Shown here: positions 1-8,146 of the stretch, piece by piece
Position numbering within the stretch: position 1 is the stretch's first letter
Layout of the letters: each line of letters starts with the position of its first letter
Origin: CAWKKW01 sp963850345
GTDB lineage: Bacteria > Acidobacteriota > Terriglobia > Terriglobales > Acidobacteriaceae
Reading direction: 5' to 3'
DNA length: 64,000 bases
Assembly (NCBI GenBank): GCA_963850345.1
Contig: CAWKKW010000011.1
Coordinates: forward strand, 181,857-245,856
The notes under the pieces: model-generated
The model's input: the letters and a program-made list of their open reading frames with translations, nothing else
Database searches by the model: none
What the model was told of the DNA's origin: nothing
Position numbers and translations under genes: made by a program

Positions 1-501
1 AAAGACTTCGAAAACCTGCCCCGATTTATGCGCCACCTGAAGTCGGTGCGGGTCACAGGGCCGCGAGAATCGGAGTGGGTCGCGCTTGGCCCGCTGGAGC
101 AGGAATTCCAGTGGAGAGCCGAAACGACTGAAGACACGGAAAACCAGAGAATCGCCTGGCGTTCGCTGCCCGGCTCGCAGATTGCGAATAGCGGCTCGGT
201 TGAATTCACCCCCTCCAAGGACGGGCGCGGGACTTGGGTCACGGTGGAGCTAACGTATCTGCCTCCGGCAGGTGCGATCGGCAAAGCCGCAGCTACTCTG
301 CTTGGCAAAGACCCCGAATTTACCGTTCGCGAAGATGCGCGGCGTTTCAAGGCATTGATCGAGACGGGCGAAGTTCCGACAACTCTTGGGCAGCCTCATG
401 GTCCTCGCGGATTGCATGGCAGCGTCGAGCGAGTCCTCTTCCGGGAGACACAAAACCTCCCCACCCCACCGATGCAGGTACCCGAGCGCCGGACCGCCTA
501 A
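1..501 (+). CDS. SRPBCC (polyketide cyclase/dehydrase-like) family protein, 5' partial
   Basis: The reading frame is open from the first base of the window, so the N-terminus lies outside and the ATG at 28 is probably internal. The visible part has the later half of an SRPBCC/START-like fold: alternating strand-like segments around 'ESEWVALGPLEQEFQWRA' and 'GRGTWVTVELTYLPP', followed by a C-terminal amphipathic helix ('REDARRFKALIETGE') as in cyclase/dehydrase-type proteins. These proteins bind small hydrophobic ligands, and the substrate here cannot be read. It lies 39 bases before the zinc alcohol dehydrogenase on the same strand and may be co-transcribed with it. The tail after the helix is proline-rich and poorly structured. 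Family call fairly sure, specific function unknown. Confidence 0.72.
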   Translation, partial: KDFENLPRFMRHLKSVRVTGPRESEWVALGPLEQEFQWRAETTEDTENQRIAWRSLPGSQIANSGSVEFTPSKDGRGTWVTVELTYLPPAGAIGKAAATLLGKDPEFTVREDARRFKALIETGEVPTTLGQPHGPRGLHGSVERVLFRETQNLPTPPMQVPERRTA

Positions 502-540
502 CAGAAAACTAACTACACATACGACATCAAGGAGTTCTTT

Positions 541-1737
541 ATGAAGGCAGTCTGTTGGATGGGCAAAGAAAAGATGCAGGTGCACGATGTGCCTGAGCCC
601 ACAATCCTGAACCCCCGCGACGCCATCGTTCGCATCACCAGCACCTGTATCTGCGGATCGGACCTGCACCTGTACGACGGATACGTGCCTACGCTGGAAC
701 AAGGCGACATTCTCGGCCACGAGTTCATGGGAGAAGTGGTTGAGGTGGGCCCCGGCGTAGACAAGAGCAAACTAAACGTGGGCGACCGTGTCGTGGTCCC
801 TTTTACGATCGCTTGCGGTGGATGCTTCTTCTGCAAGGAACAGTTATGGAGCTTGTGCGATAACTCCAACCCGAACGCCTACATCGCCGAAAAGCTGATG
901 GGCTACTCGCCGTCAGGGCTGTTTGGCTACACCCACATGCTGGGAGGTTACGCCGGGGGACAAGCGCAGTTCGCTCGCGTTCCCTTTGCCGACGTAGGGC
1001 CTATCAAAGTTCCCGAAGGTCTGTCTGACGAGAAGGTGGTGTTTTTGTCGGATATCTTCCCGACCGGATATATGGGAGCGGAGAACTGTAACATTCGCAG
1101 TGGCGATACCGTCGCGATCTGGGGCTGCGGACCGGTTGGACAGTTCGCCATTCGCAGCGCGTTCATGCTGGGCGCGGGTCGCGTCATTGCCATCGACCAT
1201 GTTCCCGAGCGCTTAGCTATGGCCGCGCAAGGTGGGGCAGAGACTCTTGATCTGAACCAGGTCGACAGCGTGATCGACGCGCTTCACGACCTCACCGGAA
1301 ATCGCGGGCCCGATTCCTGCATGGACGCGGTGGGCATGGAAGCATGGGGACACGGAGCTATCTTTGCGATCGACCGGGCTAAGCAAGCGCTACGCCTCTC
1401 GTTTGACCGTCCTACTGTGCTTCGCGAGGTCATACTCGCCTGCCGTAAGGGCGGAACGGTATCCCTACCGGGCGTCTATGGCGGATTTGTCGACAAGATC
1501 CCGATGGGCGCTTTCATGAACAAGGGTCTGACCATGAAAACCGGGCAAACGCACATGATGCGATACATGAAGCCACTTTTGGAGCGGGTGCAGAACGGAG
1601 ACATCGATCCCTCGTTCGTCATCAGCCATCGCGTATCGATCGACGAGGCCCCTGAAGCGTATCGCATGTTCCGCGACAAGAAGGACAACTGCACCAAGGT
1701 TGTTCTGGACCCGTGGGCAGAAGCGAAGGCTGCATAA
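541..1737 (+). CDS. Zinc-dependent alcohol dehydrogenase (glutathione-independent formaldehyde dehydrogenase-like MDR)
   Basis: A 398-residue medium-chain dehydrogenase with an N-terminal GroES-like domain and a C-terminal Rossmann domain. The catalytic zinc ligands are visible as C38 (in CICGSD) and H60-E61 (GHE). The structural zinc site is the four-cysteine lobe C92, C95, C98, C106. The nucleotide-binding turn reads GCGPVG, and 'AIDHVPERL' ends beta-2, which suggests NAD(H). The long insertion before the Rossmann core ('NAYIAEKLMGYSPSGLFGY...GGQAQFARVP') is typical of the glutathione-independent formaldehyde dehydrogenase/threonine-dehydrogenase-like subgroup. The start is fixed by a strong AAGGAG 6 bases before ATG. 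It sits between the SRPBCC protein and a small membrane protein on the same strand. Substrate not determinable. Confidence 0.9.
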   Translation: MKAVCWMGKEKMQVHDVPEPTILNPRDAIVRITSTCICGSDLHLYDGYVPTLEQGDILGHEFMGEVVEVGPGVDKSKLNVGDRVVVPFTIACGGCFFCKEQLWSLCDNSNPNAYIAEKLMGYSPSGLFGYTHMLGGYAGGQAQFARVPFADVGPIKVPEGLSDEKVVFLSDIFPTGYMGAENCNIRSGDTVAIWGCGPVGQFAIRSAFMLGAGRVIAIDHVPERLAMAAQGGAETLDLNQVDSVIDALHDLTGNRGPDSCMDAVGMEAWGHGAIFAIDRAKQALRLSFDRPTVLREVILACRKGGTVSLPGVYGGFVDKIPMGAFMNKGLTMKTGQTHMMRYMKPLLERVQNGDIDPSFVISHRVSIDEAPEAYRMFRDKKDNCTKVVLDPWAEAKAA

Positions 1738-1807
1738 GTGCACTCCGCTGGAACTTAGAACTGAACCATAACCCCGAATTGAGTTTCAACCAGGAATCGA
1801 GTCGACT

Positions 1808-2221
1808 ATGGCACCTTTTAACTTAGCGAATGCACCGAAGATTATCAGCCCCAAGGCACACGGCGTGATCGATTATGCGCACGCCGCGTTCTTCTTCGGC
1901 CTCGCCCTTGTCTGTGGAAAGCGCAACAAGCCTGCGTCGTACGCAGCACTCGGCACCGGCGCTTTCATTCTTGTTCAATCGATGCTCACCGACTACCCGC
2001 TCGGCGTAAAGCGGATCATTCCGTTTGCAGTGCACGGCACGATGGATCGAGGGTTTGCGTCAGCCTCGTGGATCGTACCGGCGTTGTTCGGATTCAAAGG
2101 CACTGTGGCGGCAAAGATCTTCGAGTCAAACTCGGCAATCGAAGCAGCCGTGGTCTCACTCACCGATTGGAATAGCGAACGCGCGCGAGAAGAACAGCTG
2201 CGTCCACGGTTAGTCGCGTAA
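1808..2221 (+). CDS. Small multi-pass membrane protein of unknown function
   Basis: A 137-residue protein with about three hydrophobic segments (roughly residues 22-40, 45-62 and 75-98) separated by short polar turns. The motif 'KAHGVIDYAHAAFFFGLA' followed by 'LTDYPLGVKRIIPFAVHG' recalls small membrane proteins that carry HGxxDY and a second HG pair, but I cannot name the family with certainty. It follows the alcohol dehydrogenase by 70 bases and is closed by a strong bidirectional terminator at 2245-2277, so it is probably the last gene of the SRPBCC-ADH-membrane protein unit. No catalytic motif is visible. Confidence 0.7.
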   Translation: MAPFNLANAPKIISPKAHGVIDYAHAAFFFGLALVCGKRNKPASYAALGTGAFILVQSMLTDYPLGVKRIIPFAVHGTMDRGFASASWIVPALFGFKGTVAAKIFESNSAIEAAVVSLTDWNSERAREEQLRPRLVA

Positions 2222-2244
2222 CAACACGTACCGAACCTGCAAGG

Positions 2245-2277
2245 AAAAGGGGACGCCTTTGTGGCGCCCCCTTTTTA
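2245..2277 (+). terminator. Rho-independent terminator, probably bidirectional
   Basis: The hairpin GGGG-A-CGCC / GGCGCCCC is flanked by AAAA on the left and CTTTTT on the right. It can stop transcription of the plus-strand unit ending at 2221 and of the minus-strand SDR ending at 2297. Confidence 0.85.
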
Positions 2278-2296
2278 GTCTCAGTGAGGTGTACGG

Positions 2297-3088
2297 CTAT
2301 TTCTCGCTGGTTGGCTTCGCCATGCTCTCGTGCATGGCGGCCTTCACCGCACCAGGAGTCGCGTTTGCAAGCATGCCTTCGACTTTGGTCTTCAGCGAAG
2401 CGGCATACACGTGGTCCTTTCCAGCGAGCAGCGCCTCGATGCCTTGGCGCGCCACAGCATCCGGCTGGCTCTCAGACTTGCCTTTCTGACCTACGTCTGT
2501 GTCGTCCATGCCTGCTCGATGGAAGAAGTCCGTATCCGTAGGACCGGGTTGGAGTGCAGTTACGGTGATGGGAGTATCTCTGAGTTCGTAACGGACACTG
2601 TGCGCAAAGCTAAGCACAAAGGCCTTCGAAGCAGCATAGACTGCCTCGCGTGGGGCTACCATCTCGCCCGCAATCGAAGCCGTAAACAAAATCCTGCCGG
2701 CATTCACACCCTTCATCTGGCGAACGATATACTTCGCCAGATGCACGGTGCTTAAGCAGTTCAGCCGGATCATGTTCAATTCGGCCTGTAGGTCAGTCTC
2801 CCAGAATAGGCCGCCGACGCCGACGCCCGCGTTAATGCAGGCTATGTCGAGCGGTCGGCCGAACTCCGCAATCTTTGCCCACAGCGCCTCGACACCTTCC
2901 GGCGAGGCGAGGTCTGCCTGGACTTCTGTGACTTGAGAGCCGGACGAACTGAAATCTGCTGCCGCGCCAGCGAGACGTTCGCCTGATGACGTCACGATGA
3001 GATCATAGCCTCGATTCGCGAGTTCCTTCGCGAGTGAATAGCCGATGCCGCTTGAAGCACCTGTTACTAATGCAAGCATGTTTGCCAT
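2297..3088 (-). CDS. Short-chain dehydrogenase/reductase (SDR)
   Basis: A classical SDR of 263 residues. The cofactor motif TGASSGIG is at residues 9-16, NAG at 86-88, and the catalytic Ser138, Tyr151 and Lys155 (YAASK) follow. The C-terminal half ('ALQPGPTDTDFFHRAG') matches the DltE/YqjQ-like group of acyl or sugar reductases with unknown substrates. The frame stays open further upstream, but the start at 3088 is preferred because AGGAG lies 8 bases before this ATG and the protein begins two residues before the first beta strand. It is divergent from the MFS transporter and ends against a shared terminator. Confidence 0.88.
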   Translation of the reverse strand: MANMLALVTGASSGIGYSLAKELANRGYDLIVTSSGERLAGAAADFSSSGSQVTEVQADLASPEGVEALWAKIAEFGRPLDIACINAGVGVGGLFWETDLQAELNMIRLNCLSTVHLAKYIVRQMKGVNAGRILFTASIAGEMVAPREAVYAASKAFVLSFAHSVRYELRDTPITVTALQPGPTDTDFFHRAGMDDTDVGQKGKSESQPDAVARQGIEALLAGKDHVYAASLKTKVEGMLANATPGAVKAAMHESMAKPTSEK

Positions 3089-3248
3089 TCTTTTACTCCT
3101 GCTTTTGTATACGTGCTGTCCTTCAACAGCGTTGGATGCGTACAGCATGGAGGTTGGATTGATGCGAGCTGCAATGGATTCAGGCTCGCGGCCGCGTTGC
3201 ACAGACCATGCCCAAGTCTCACCTAACTCCAACGTCGCTATTCGGATG

Positions 3249-3277
3249 TTGTAAGTACAAGCTAAGTTGAGTATAAG
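3249..3277 (+). promoter_or_regulatory. Candidate sigma-70 promoter of the MFS transporter gene
   Basis: TTGTAA at 3249-3254 and TATAAG at 3272-3277 with a 17-base spacer. The predicted transcript starts near 3284, about 20 bases before the GTG at 3305. It lies in the 216-base gap between the divergent SDR and MFS genes. Confidence 0.6.
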
Positions 3278-3304
3278 TCCGTCACACGACACTGGAAGAT
3301 TTCG

Positions 3305-4747
3305 GTGCATCCTATCCCGCATATGAGCGAGACCATACAAACCTACATTCCAGCGCGTATGGACCGCCTACCGTGGTCTCGGTGGCATTGGCTGGTAGTG
3401 ACAGGGCTTGGAATAACCTGGGTCTTAGATGGTCTGGAAGTAACTCTGGCTGGAACGATTGGTGGCGTGCTCAAAGACAGTCTTCACATGAGCGATGCGC
3501 AGGTGGGCCAGTCGGCTACGTTTTACCTCACGGGTGCGGTCATCGGCGCGCTCTTCTTCGGATGGGCCACGGATCGCTTGGGAAGGAAAAAGCTGTTTAC
3601 GATTACGCTACTCGTATATCTGCTTGGAACAGCAGCGACCGCATTCTCGTGGAGCTTCTGGAGTTATTCCGTATTCCGCATTATCACCGGCTTAGGAATT
3701 GGCGGCGAGTATGCCGCCATCAATTCCGCGATTGATGAGTTGATCCCGGCGCGCGTTCGTGGCCGGACAGATCTGGTCATCAACTCCACCTATTGGCTGG
3801 GCGCTGCGCTCGGTGCGGCGGCGACCATCGTTCTTCTCAACGCCCACCTGGTTGATCAGAAGATAGCGTGGCGGTTCGCGTTCGGTCTCGGCGCAATGCT
3901 GGGCGTCGGCATTCTTTTTCTCCGCCATTTCGTACCCGAGAGTCCCAGGTGGCTGGTCATTCACGGCAAGAACGATGAGGCTGAGAAGATCGTCAAGGGT
4001 ATTGAAGACAAGATCTCTGAGAAACAAGGCAAACAGTTACCCATGCCAGACGAAGACCCGGTGGAAATTCACACCCGCACCCATACATCGCTCAAAGAAA
4101 TATGGGGAGCCATGGCCGGCGAGAACCGCTCTCGATCTATGCTCGGTCTCGCCCTGATGATTGCGCAAGCCTTTTTCTATAACGCAATTTTCTTTACGTA
4201 CGCCCTGGTGCTACAGAAGTTTTATCATGTACCCGCGATCAAAGCCGGCTACTACATCTTCCCCTTTGCGCTTGGCAACGTACTCGGTCCGGTACTGATT
4301 GGGCGGCTCTTCGACACAATTGGCAGAAAGAAAATGATTACGCTCACCTACGCTCTGAGCGGCGTGCTGCTGGCCATCACAGGCTGGCTCTTCGAACAGA
4401 ATATGCTCACCGCGGTGACGCAGACGATGTGCTGGACTGCGATTTTCTTTGTGGCTTCCAGCGCTGCGAGTGCAGCCTACCTGACAGTGAGCGAGGTATT
4501 TCCACTCGAAGTGCGCGCGATGGCAATCAGCATCTTCTACGCAATCGGAACGTTGATCGGTGGCGTTGGCGCTCCGGCACTCTTTGGCGCCCTCATCGAG
4601 TCCAACTCCAGAGAGCATTTGTTGTGGGGCTATCTGGCGGCTGCCGCTCTGATGGTTGTGGCTGCTTCCGTCGAGTGGAGAGCGGGCGTGGCTGCGGAGG
4701 GCCAGTCGCTCGAGAAGATTAGCAAGCCACTCTCGGCTAAGGCCTAG
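3305..4747 (+). CDS. MFS transporter (sugar/metabolite:H+ symporter type)
   Basis: A 480-residue, 12-helix major facilitator. The N-terminal 'WVLDGLEVTLAG' is a helix-1 signature of the metabolite:H+ symporter/sugar-porter-like group, and motif A appears between helices 2 and 3 as 'GWATDRLGRKK'. 'VPESPRWLVIHGKNDEAEK' ends helix 6 and starts the central loop, as in sugar porters. The GTG at 3305 is preferred because GGAAG lies 6 bases upstream; the ATG at 3323 has no ribosome binding site. A promoter is visible upstream and a hairpin follows the stop. Substrate unknown. Confidence 0.88.
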   Translation: MHPIPHMSETIQTYIPARMDRLPWSRWHWLVVTGLGITWVLDGLEVTLAGTIGGVLKDSLHMSDAQVGQSATFYLTGAVIGALFFGWATDRLGRKKLFTITLLVYLLGTAATAFSWSFWSYSVFRIITGLGIGGEYAAINSAIDELIPARVRGRTDLVINSTYWLGAALGAAATIVLLNAHLVDQKIAWRFAFGLGAMLGVGILFLRHFVPESPRWLVIHGKNDEAEKIVKGIEDKISEKQGKQLPMPDEDPVEIHTRTHTSLKEIWGAMAGENRSRSMLGLALMIAQAFFYNAIFFTYALVLQKFYHVPAIKAGYYIFPFALGNVLGPVLIGRLFDTIGRKKMITLTYALSGVLLAITGWLFEQNMLTAVTQTMCWTAIFFVASSAASAAYLTVSEVFPLEVRAMAISIFYAIGTLIGGVGAPALFGALIESNSREHLLWGYLAAAALMVVAASVEWRAGVAAEGQSLEKISKPLSAKA

Positions 4748-4776
4748 GTTGAGGCCATTCCGGCCATGGTCTCAAC
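4748..4776 (+). terminator. Hairpin immediately after the MFS stop codon, terminator-like
   Basis: An 11-base-pair stem (GTTGAGGCCAT with ATGGTCTCAAC, one G-T pair) and a 7-base loop begin right after the stop codon. No T tract follows, so this may stabilise the 3' end of the mRNA rather than terminate on its own. Confidence 0.5.
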
Positions 4777-4892
4777 TGCTGGTTCGTATTTCAATTGACC
4801 TCGCTTTGTCAGCTCTTTTTCCTTATGTAAAGCTTATCCGGGGTGATCAGAGATATAGTGTCTGCTGAGTAGAAAGGGTGAGCGCGTAGCCT

Positions 4893-5885
4893 GTGAGATA
4901 CCTGCGATCGACCGCACTCCTCTTCTGCTTCCTTCTCATCGTCTCCATCTGCTTTGGGGCTGCGCAATCGAACGAAGAGCATCGGCCTCCGTGGGCTGGC
5001 CCGGTGGCCTCTTCTCAGACCCTCAAGATTGGCGGCGCGGCTATCCAAGTAGATTTCGCTCCCGGCGATTTCGATCTCAAGCGCGAACAGATCCTGCCTT
5101 GGATCGAAGCCGCGGCCACAGCGGTCTCAACCTACTTCGGACAATTCCCCGTAACTCGGGCGCGCATACTTATCGTCCCAGTCGCAGACAAGAGTGGGGT
5201 TTTGACCGGCACCACTTGGGGAGATGTTGGCGGCTACCCTGCATTCACCAGAATGCGACTGGGCCAGCACACCACCTCGAGCGACCTTGCTACGGATTGG
5301 ACGATGACTCACGAGTTGGTGCACATGGGTTTCCCTTCTCTTCCCGACGACTACCACTGGCTGGAAGAAGGATTGGCTACTTACGTAGAACCTATCGCGC
5401 GAGCTCAAGCCGGAGGCCTGACACCTCAACAAATCTGGGGAGATATGTACCGAGATATGTCGAAGGGCGAGCCCCCGCCTGGTGGAGAAGGGCTCAATCA
5501 TACGCACACGTGGGCTAGCACCTATTGGGGAGGCGCTCTGTTCTGTCTCGTAGCCGATGTGAAAATTCGCCAGCAGAGCGGCAATCGCAAAGGTTTGCAG
5601 GACGCTCTGCGGGGGGTGATCGCCGGGTCGGGGACCATTGACCATGATTGGCCGCCTGCGCAAGCGCTCAAGCTAGGCGATGAGGCGACCGGAACGTCTG
5701 TGCTCATTACACTTTTCGGTTCGATGGGCGAACACCCTCAGACCGTCGACCTAAGTGCGCTGTGGAAGCAACTCGGCGTTACATCTGTGAACGGCAAAGT
5801 AGCGTTTGATGAGCAGGCTCCACTCGCCGCAATTCGACGGGCGATTACCGCTCCTCATCCCGTGCACAGGGCAGAGTTGAAGTAA
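4893..5885 (+). CDS. Exported HEXXH zinc metallopeptidase-like protein
   Basis: A 330-residue protein with an N-terminal signal peptide (hydrophobic stretch about residues 7-23, cleavage likely after 'FGAA'). The zinc site is clear: HELVH at residues 140-144 and 'HWLEEGLATYVEP', whose glutamate at about 159 should be the third ligand, in the gluzincin style (M1/M61-like arrangement). Upstream lies a strand-rich region, with 'ARILIVPV' followed by a G-rich turn. No accessory domains are present, so it is shorter than true M1 or M61 enzymes. It likely acts in the periplasm or outside the cell. The start is a GTG with only a weak purine-rich site upstream. It is convergent with the S9 peptidase. 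Confidence 0.75.
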   Translation: MRYLRSTALLFCFLLIVSICFGAAQSNEEHRPPWAGPVASSQTLKIGGAAIQVDFAPGDFDLKREQILPWIEAAATAVSTYFGQFPVTRARILIVPVADKSGVLTGTTWGDVGGYPAFTRMRLGQHTTSSDLATDWTMTHELVHMGFPSLPDDYHWLEEGLATYVEPIARAQAGGLTPQQIWGDMYRDMSKGEPPPGGEGLNHTHTWASTYWGGALFCLVADVKIRQQSGNRKGLQDALRGVIAGSGTIDHDWPPAQALKLGDEATGTSVLITLFGSMGEHPQTVDLSALWKQLGVTSVNGKVAFDEQAPLAAIRRAITAPHPVHRAELK

Positions 5886-5933
5886 GTGATCTTATCTGAC
5901 TTAGCCAAGAGCGCGACAACTTAGGTTCTCGTC

Positions 5934-8060
5934 TTAATGATCGTAGTGCTCCAGCCACTTCAGCTCTTCCCTCACCTTGATGTAACCATGCCATGGGTTC
6001 TTATCGAGCGGATGCCCTTCTCCGGGAAACACCAGGAGGCTATGTGGAATATCCAGCTTCTGAAGGGCTCGCTCCATCAGCACTGCTTCGAGATAGCTCA
6101 CGCGCACATCGGCATTGCCCGCGACAAGGTGCGTAGGTGTCTTCACCTTGTCGAACTGGAACAAAGCAGCTTCTGATTGGAACAGCTCGGGCTTCTGCCA
6201 TGGCGTTCCAGAGAGGTACCACGCATCATCGAACGTTAAATCGTCGTTTCCCCAGTTGGCCGCATGCTCTACAGCCCCCGCTCCAGTGACCGCCGAGCGA
6301 AAGCGGGTAGTCTGAGTTATCAGCCAGTTCGTCATATATCCGCCGTAACTGTAACCCCCGATGGCAAGATGTTGTGGATCTGCTATACCATCTTTCACCA
6401 GCGCATCCACCCCGGCTAAGATATCTTTGCCCGGTTCAGATACTAAGTGGGGGGCGATCTGCAACATGAACTGATCACCATAGCCGCTGGAACCACGATA
6501 ATTTGGCCGGAAGACTAACCAGCCATTCGCGGCTGCAAGTCCAGCCCAGTCATACCAGTCCGCTCCGAAGCGGTTGCCGTCCGCATCTGCGGGGCCACCG
6601 TGAATCAGCGTTAGCATCTTCAGGTTGCGCTGGCCTAGCTTACCCGGCGGATATAAGAGGACACCTTCTACGGAGGCACCGTCCGCTGCCTTCCACTTAT
6701 AAGGCTTCCATTGCGGCAGTGCGCGTTGCTGAAAGACCGAATTGAAGTCACTGAGTTGTACAGCCTTAGTCAGGTGCTGCTCATCGTCGGCCATGTAGAC
6801 CTGTGCAGGCTGATCGATGGATGAATGGACTAACAGGATGCGTGTGCCATGCAGTCCCGTAGCGAGCCCGCTATAGGTGCCCGATACTCCTGATTGCTTT
6901 TCGAAATGTTTTCCGTTCACGGAATATAGCTGCGCCTCAAGCCCCTGCAGCCCCACTGCAAGCAACGAGCCGTCGGGAAGAAGTTCGAAGCTTTCCCACG
7001 ATCCTTGAAATTCATCTCCGAGCCTCTCGGTGCTGCCGCTCTTCGCATCTACCGAGTAGAGTCGGCCCTGAACATCCTGGTATGCTCCTTCGGCCGATCC
7101 GCCGGCGGCCCCGACAAGAAAGTAGATGGTTCGACTATCAGGACTCCAATGCAACGATTTCTCCAGCGCCTGATTGTGTGTAACCTGGCGCGCCTCGCCT
7201 CCCGAGACCGCCACAACATATATCTCGTAGTCTTCAGGCCGCTCAAGACGGTGCGAAATGGACTGAGTGTGAAACGCGATCTGCTTTCCATCCGGCGAAG
7301 CGATTACTTGCTCTATCTCGTACTTACTTCGAGCAATAACTGTTGTGCTAGCCGGGTATGTAACTTCCGAAGCTTTCTTCGTGTCACCCTGGTGCTCCTT
7401 CGGGGATCGAGGCTGGTCGGCGCGCAGCATGTCGGGGAGTGAAATCCGCAGCAGAAGATCACCTCGCTCCTGCTCGCGCCAACGAATCACGTCTTTCCAA
7501 TCGTCCTTGCTGGTCTGCTTTTCGGCCTTGGATAAGGGCTCCTGAATCGAGAAATACAGGGCCGCGCTATCCGGCGCCCACGCGAACGAGTGGACATTTA
7601 CCTTTTCACGGTAAGCGGGGAAGGCCTCCCCGCCCTTGGGATCAATCAACCACAAGCGGCTCGCACCTTCACCTTCGGCGCCGCTTGCTTTAGGCCCGTC
7701 GTCATCAGAACTATCGACATCGTCCGGCAATTCTCGATCAGAGATGAAGGCGATGAACTTCCCATCCGGCGACCATTGCGGCGAACTCTCGTGCCCAGTT
7801 CGAGTAAGCGGAACAGCTTTCGTGTTTCGCTCGTTCCAAATCCACAAGTCTTCCCGAAACCGATTCAGCTTCCAGTCCGGCGCGCTCGTTGCGATCACCG
7901 CAGCAGAGCCGTCGGGTGCGATCCGAGCATCCCGGATCTCCGTAGTATTCAAGAACTCGTCCAGGCTGATAGCGGGCTTGGTGGATTGGGCAAGGCATTG
8001 CACAAGGGCGGTGAGGAGCGCCGCGAGCGCCCCTCCACTTACAAACTGCTGTCTTTTCAT
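5934..8060 (-). CDS. S9 family prolyl oligopeptidase/acylaminoacyl-peptidase, exported
   Basis: A 708-residue serine peptidase with a signal peptide (residues 1-25), an N-terminal beta-propeller with TolB/DPP-like repeats ('SPDGKFIAFISD', 'SPDGKQIAFHTQ', 'SPDSRTIYF'), and a C-terminal alpha/beta-hydrolase domain from about residue 455. The catalytic serine is S571 in GGYSYGGY, with D651 and H683 (GEGHP) completing the triad. 'HGGP' at 487-490 forms the oxyanion-hole loop. These enzymes cut short peptides or dipeptides in the periplasm. The gene lies 86 bases after the TonB-dependent receptor on the same strand, which suggests a co-transcribed peptide uptake and cleavage pair. Confidence 0.92.
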   Translation of the reverse strand: MKRQQFVSGGALAALLTALVQCLAQSTKPAISLDEFLNTTEIRDARIAPDGSAAVIATSAPDWKLNRFREDLWIWNERNTKAVPLTRTGHESSPQWSPDGKFIAFISDRELPDDVDSSDDDGPKASGAEGEGASRLWLIDPKGGEAFPAYREKVNVHSFAWAPDSAALYFSIQEPLSKAEKQTSKDDWKDVIRWREQERGDLLLRISLPDMLRADQPRSPKEHQGDTKKASEVTYPASTTVIARSKYEIEQVIASPDGKQIAFHTQSISHRLERPEDYEIYVVAVSGGEARQVTHNQALEKSLHWSPDSRTIYFLVGAAGGSAEGAYQDVQGRLYSVDAKSGSTERLGDEFQGSWESFELLPDGSLLAVGLQGLEAQLYSVNGKHFEKQSGVSGTYSGLATGLHGTRILLVHSSIDQPAQVYMADDEQHLTKAVQLSDFNSVFQQRALPQWKPYKWKAADGASVEGVLLYPPGKLGQRNLKMLTLIHGGPADADGNRFGADWYDWAGLAAANGWLVFRPNYRGSSGYGDQFMLQIAPHLVSEPGKDILAGVDALVKDGIADPQHLAIGGYSYGGYMTNWLITQTTRFRSAVTGAGAVEHAANWGNDDLTFDDAWYLSGTPWQKPELFQSEAALFQFDKVKTPTHLVAGNADVRVSYLEAVLMERALQKLDIPHSLLVFPGEGHPLDKNPWHGYIKVREELKWLEHYDH

Positions 8061-8146
8061 GAGCCTCGGAATTGTTGTTCAAATCGGTCTTGCAGGATGG
8101 TGTGAAAGCAGAGTGCGGCCCGCAGAGCCATGCAGGCCGCATTCTA

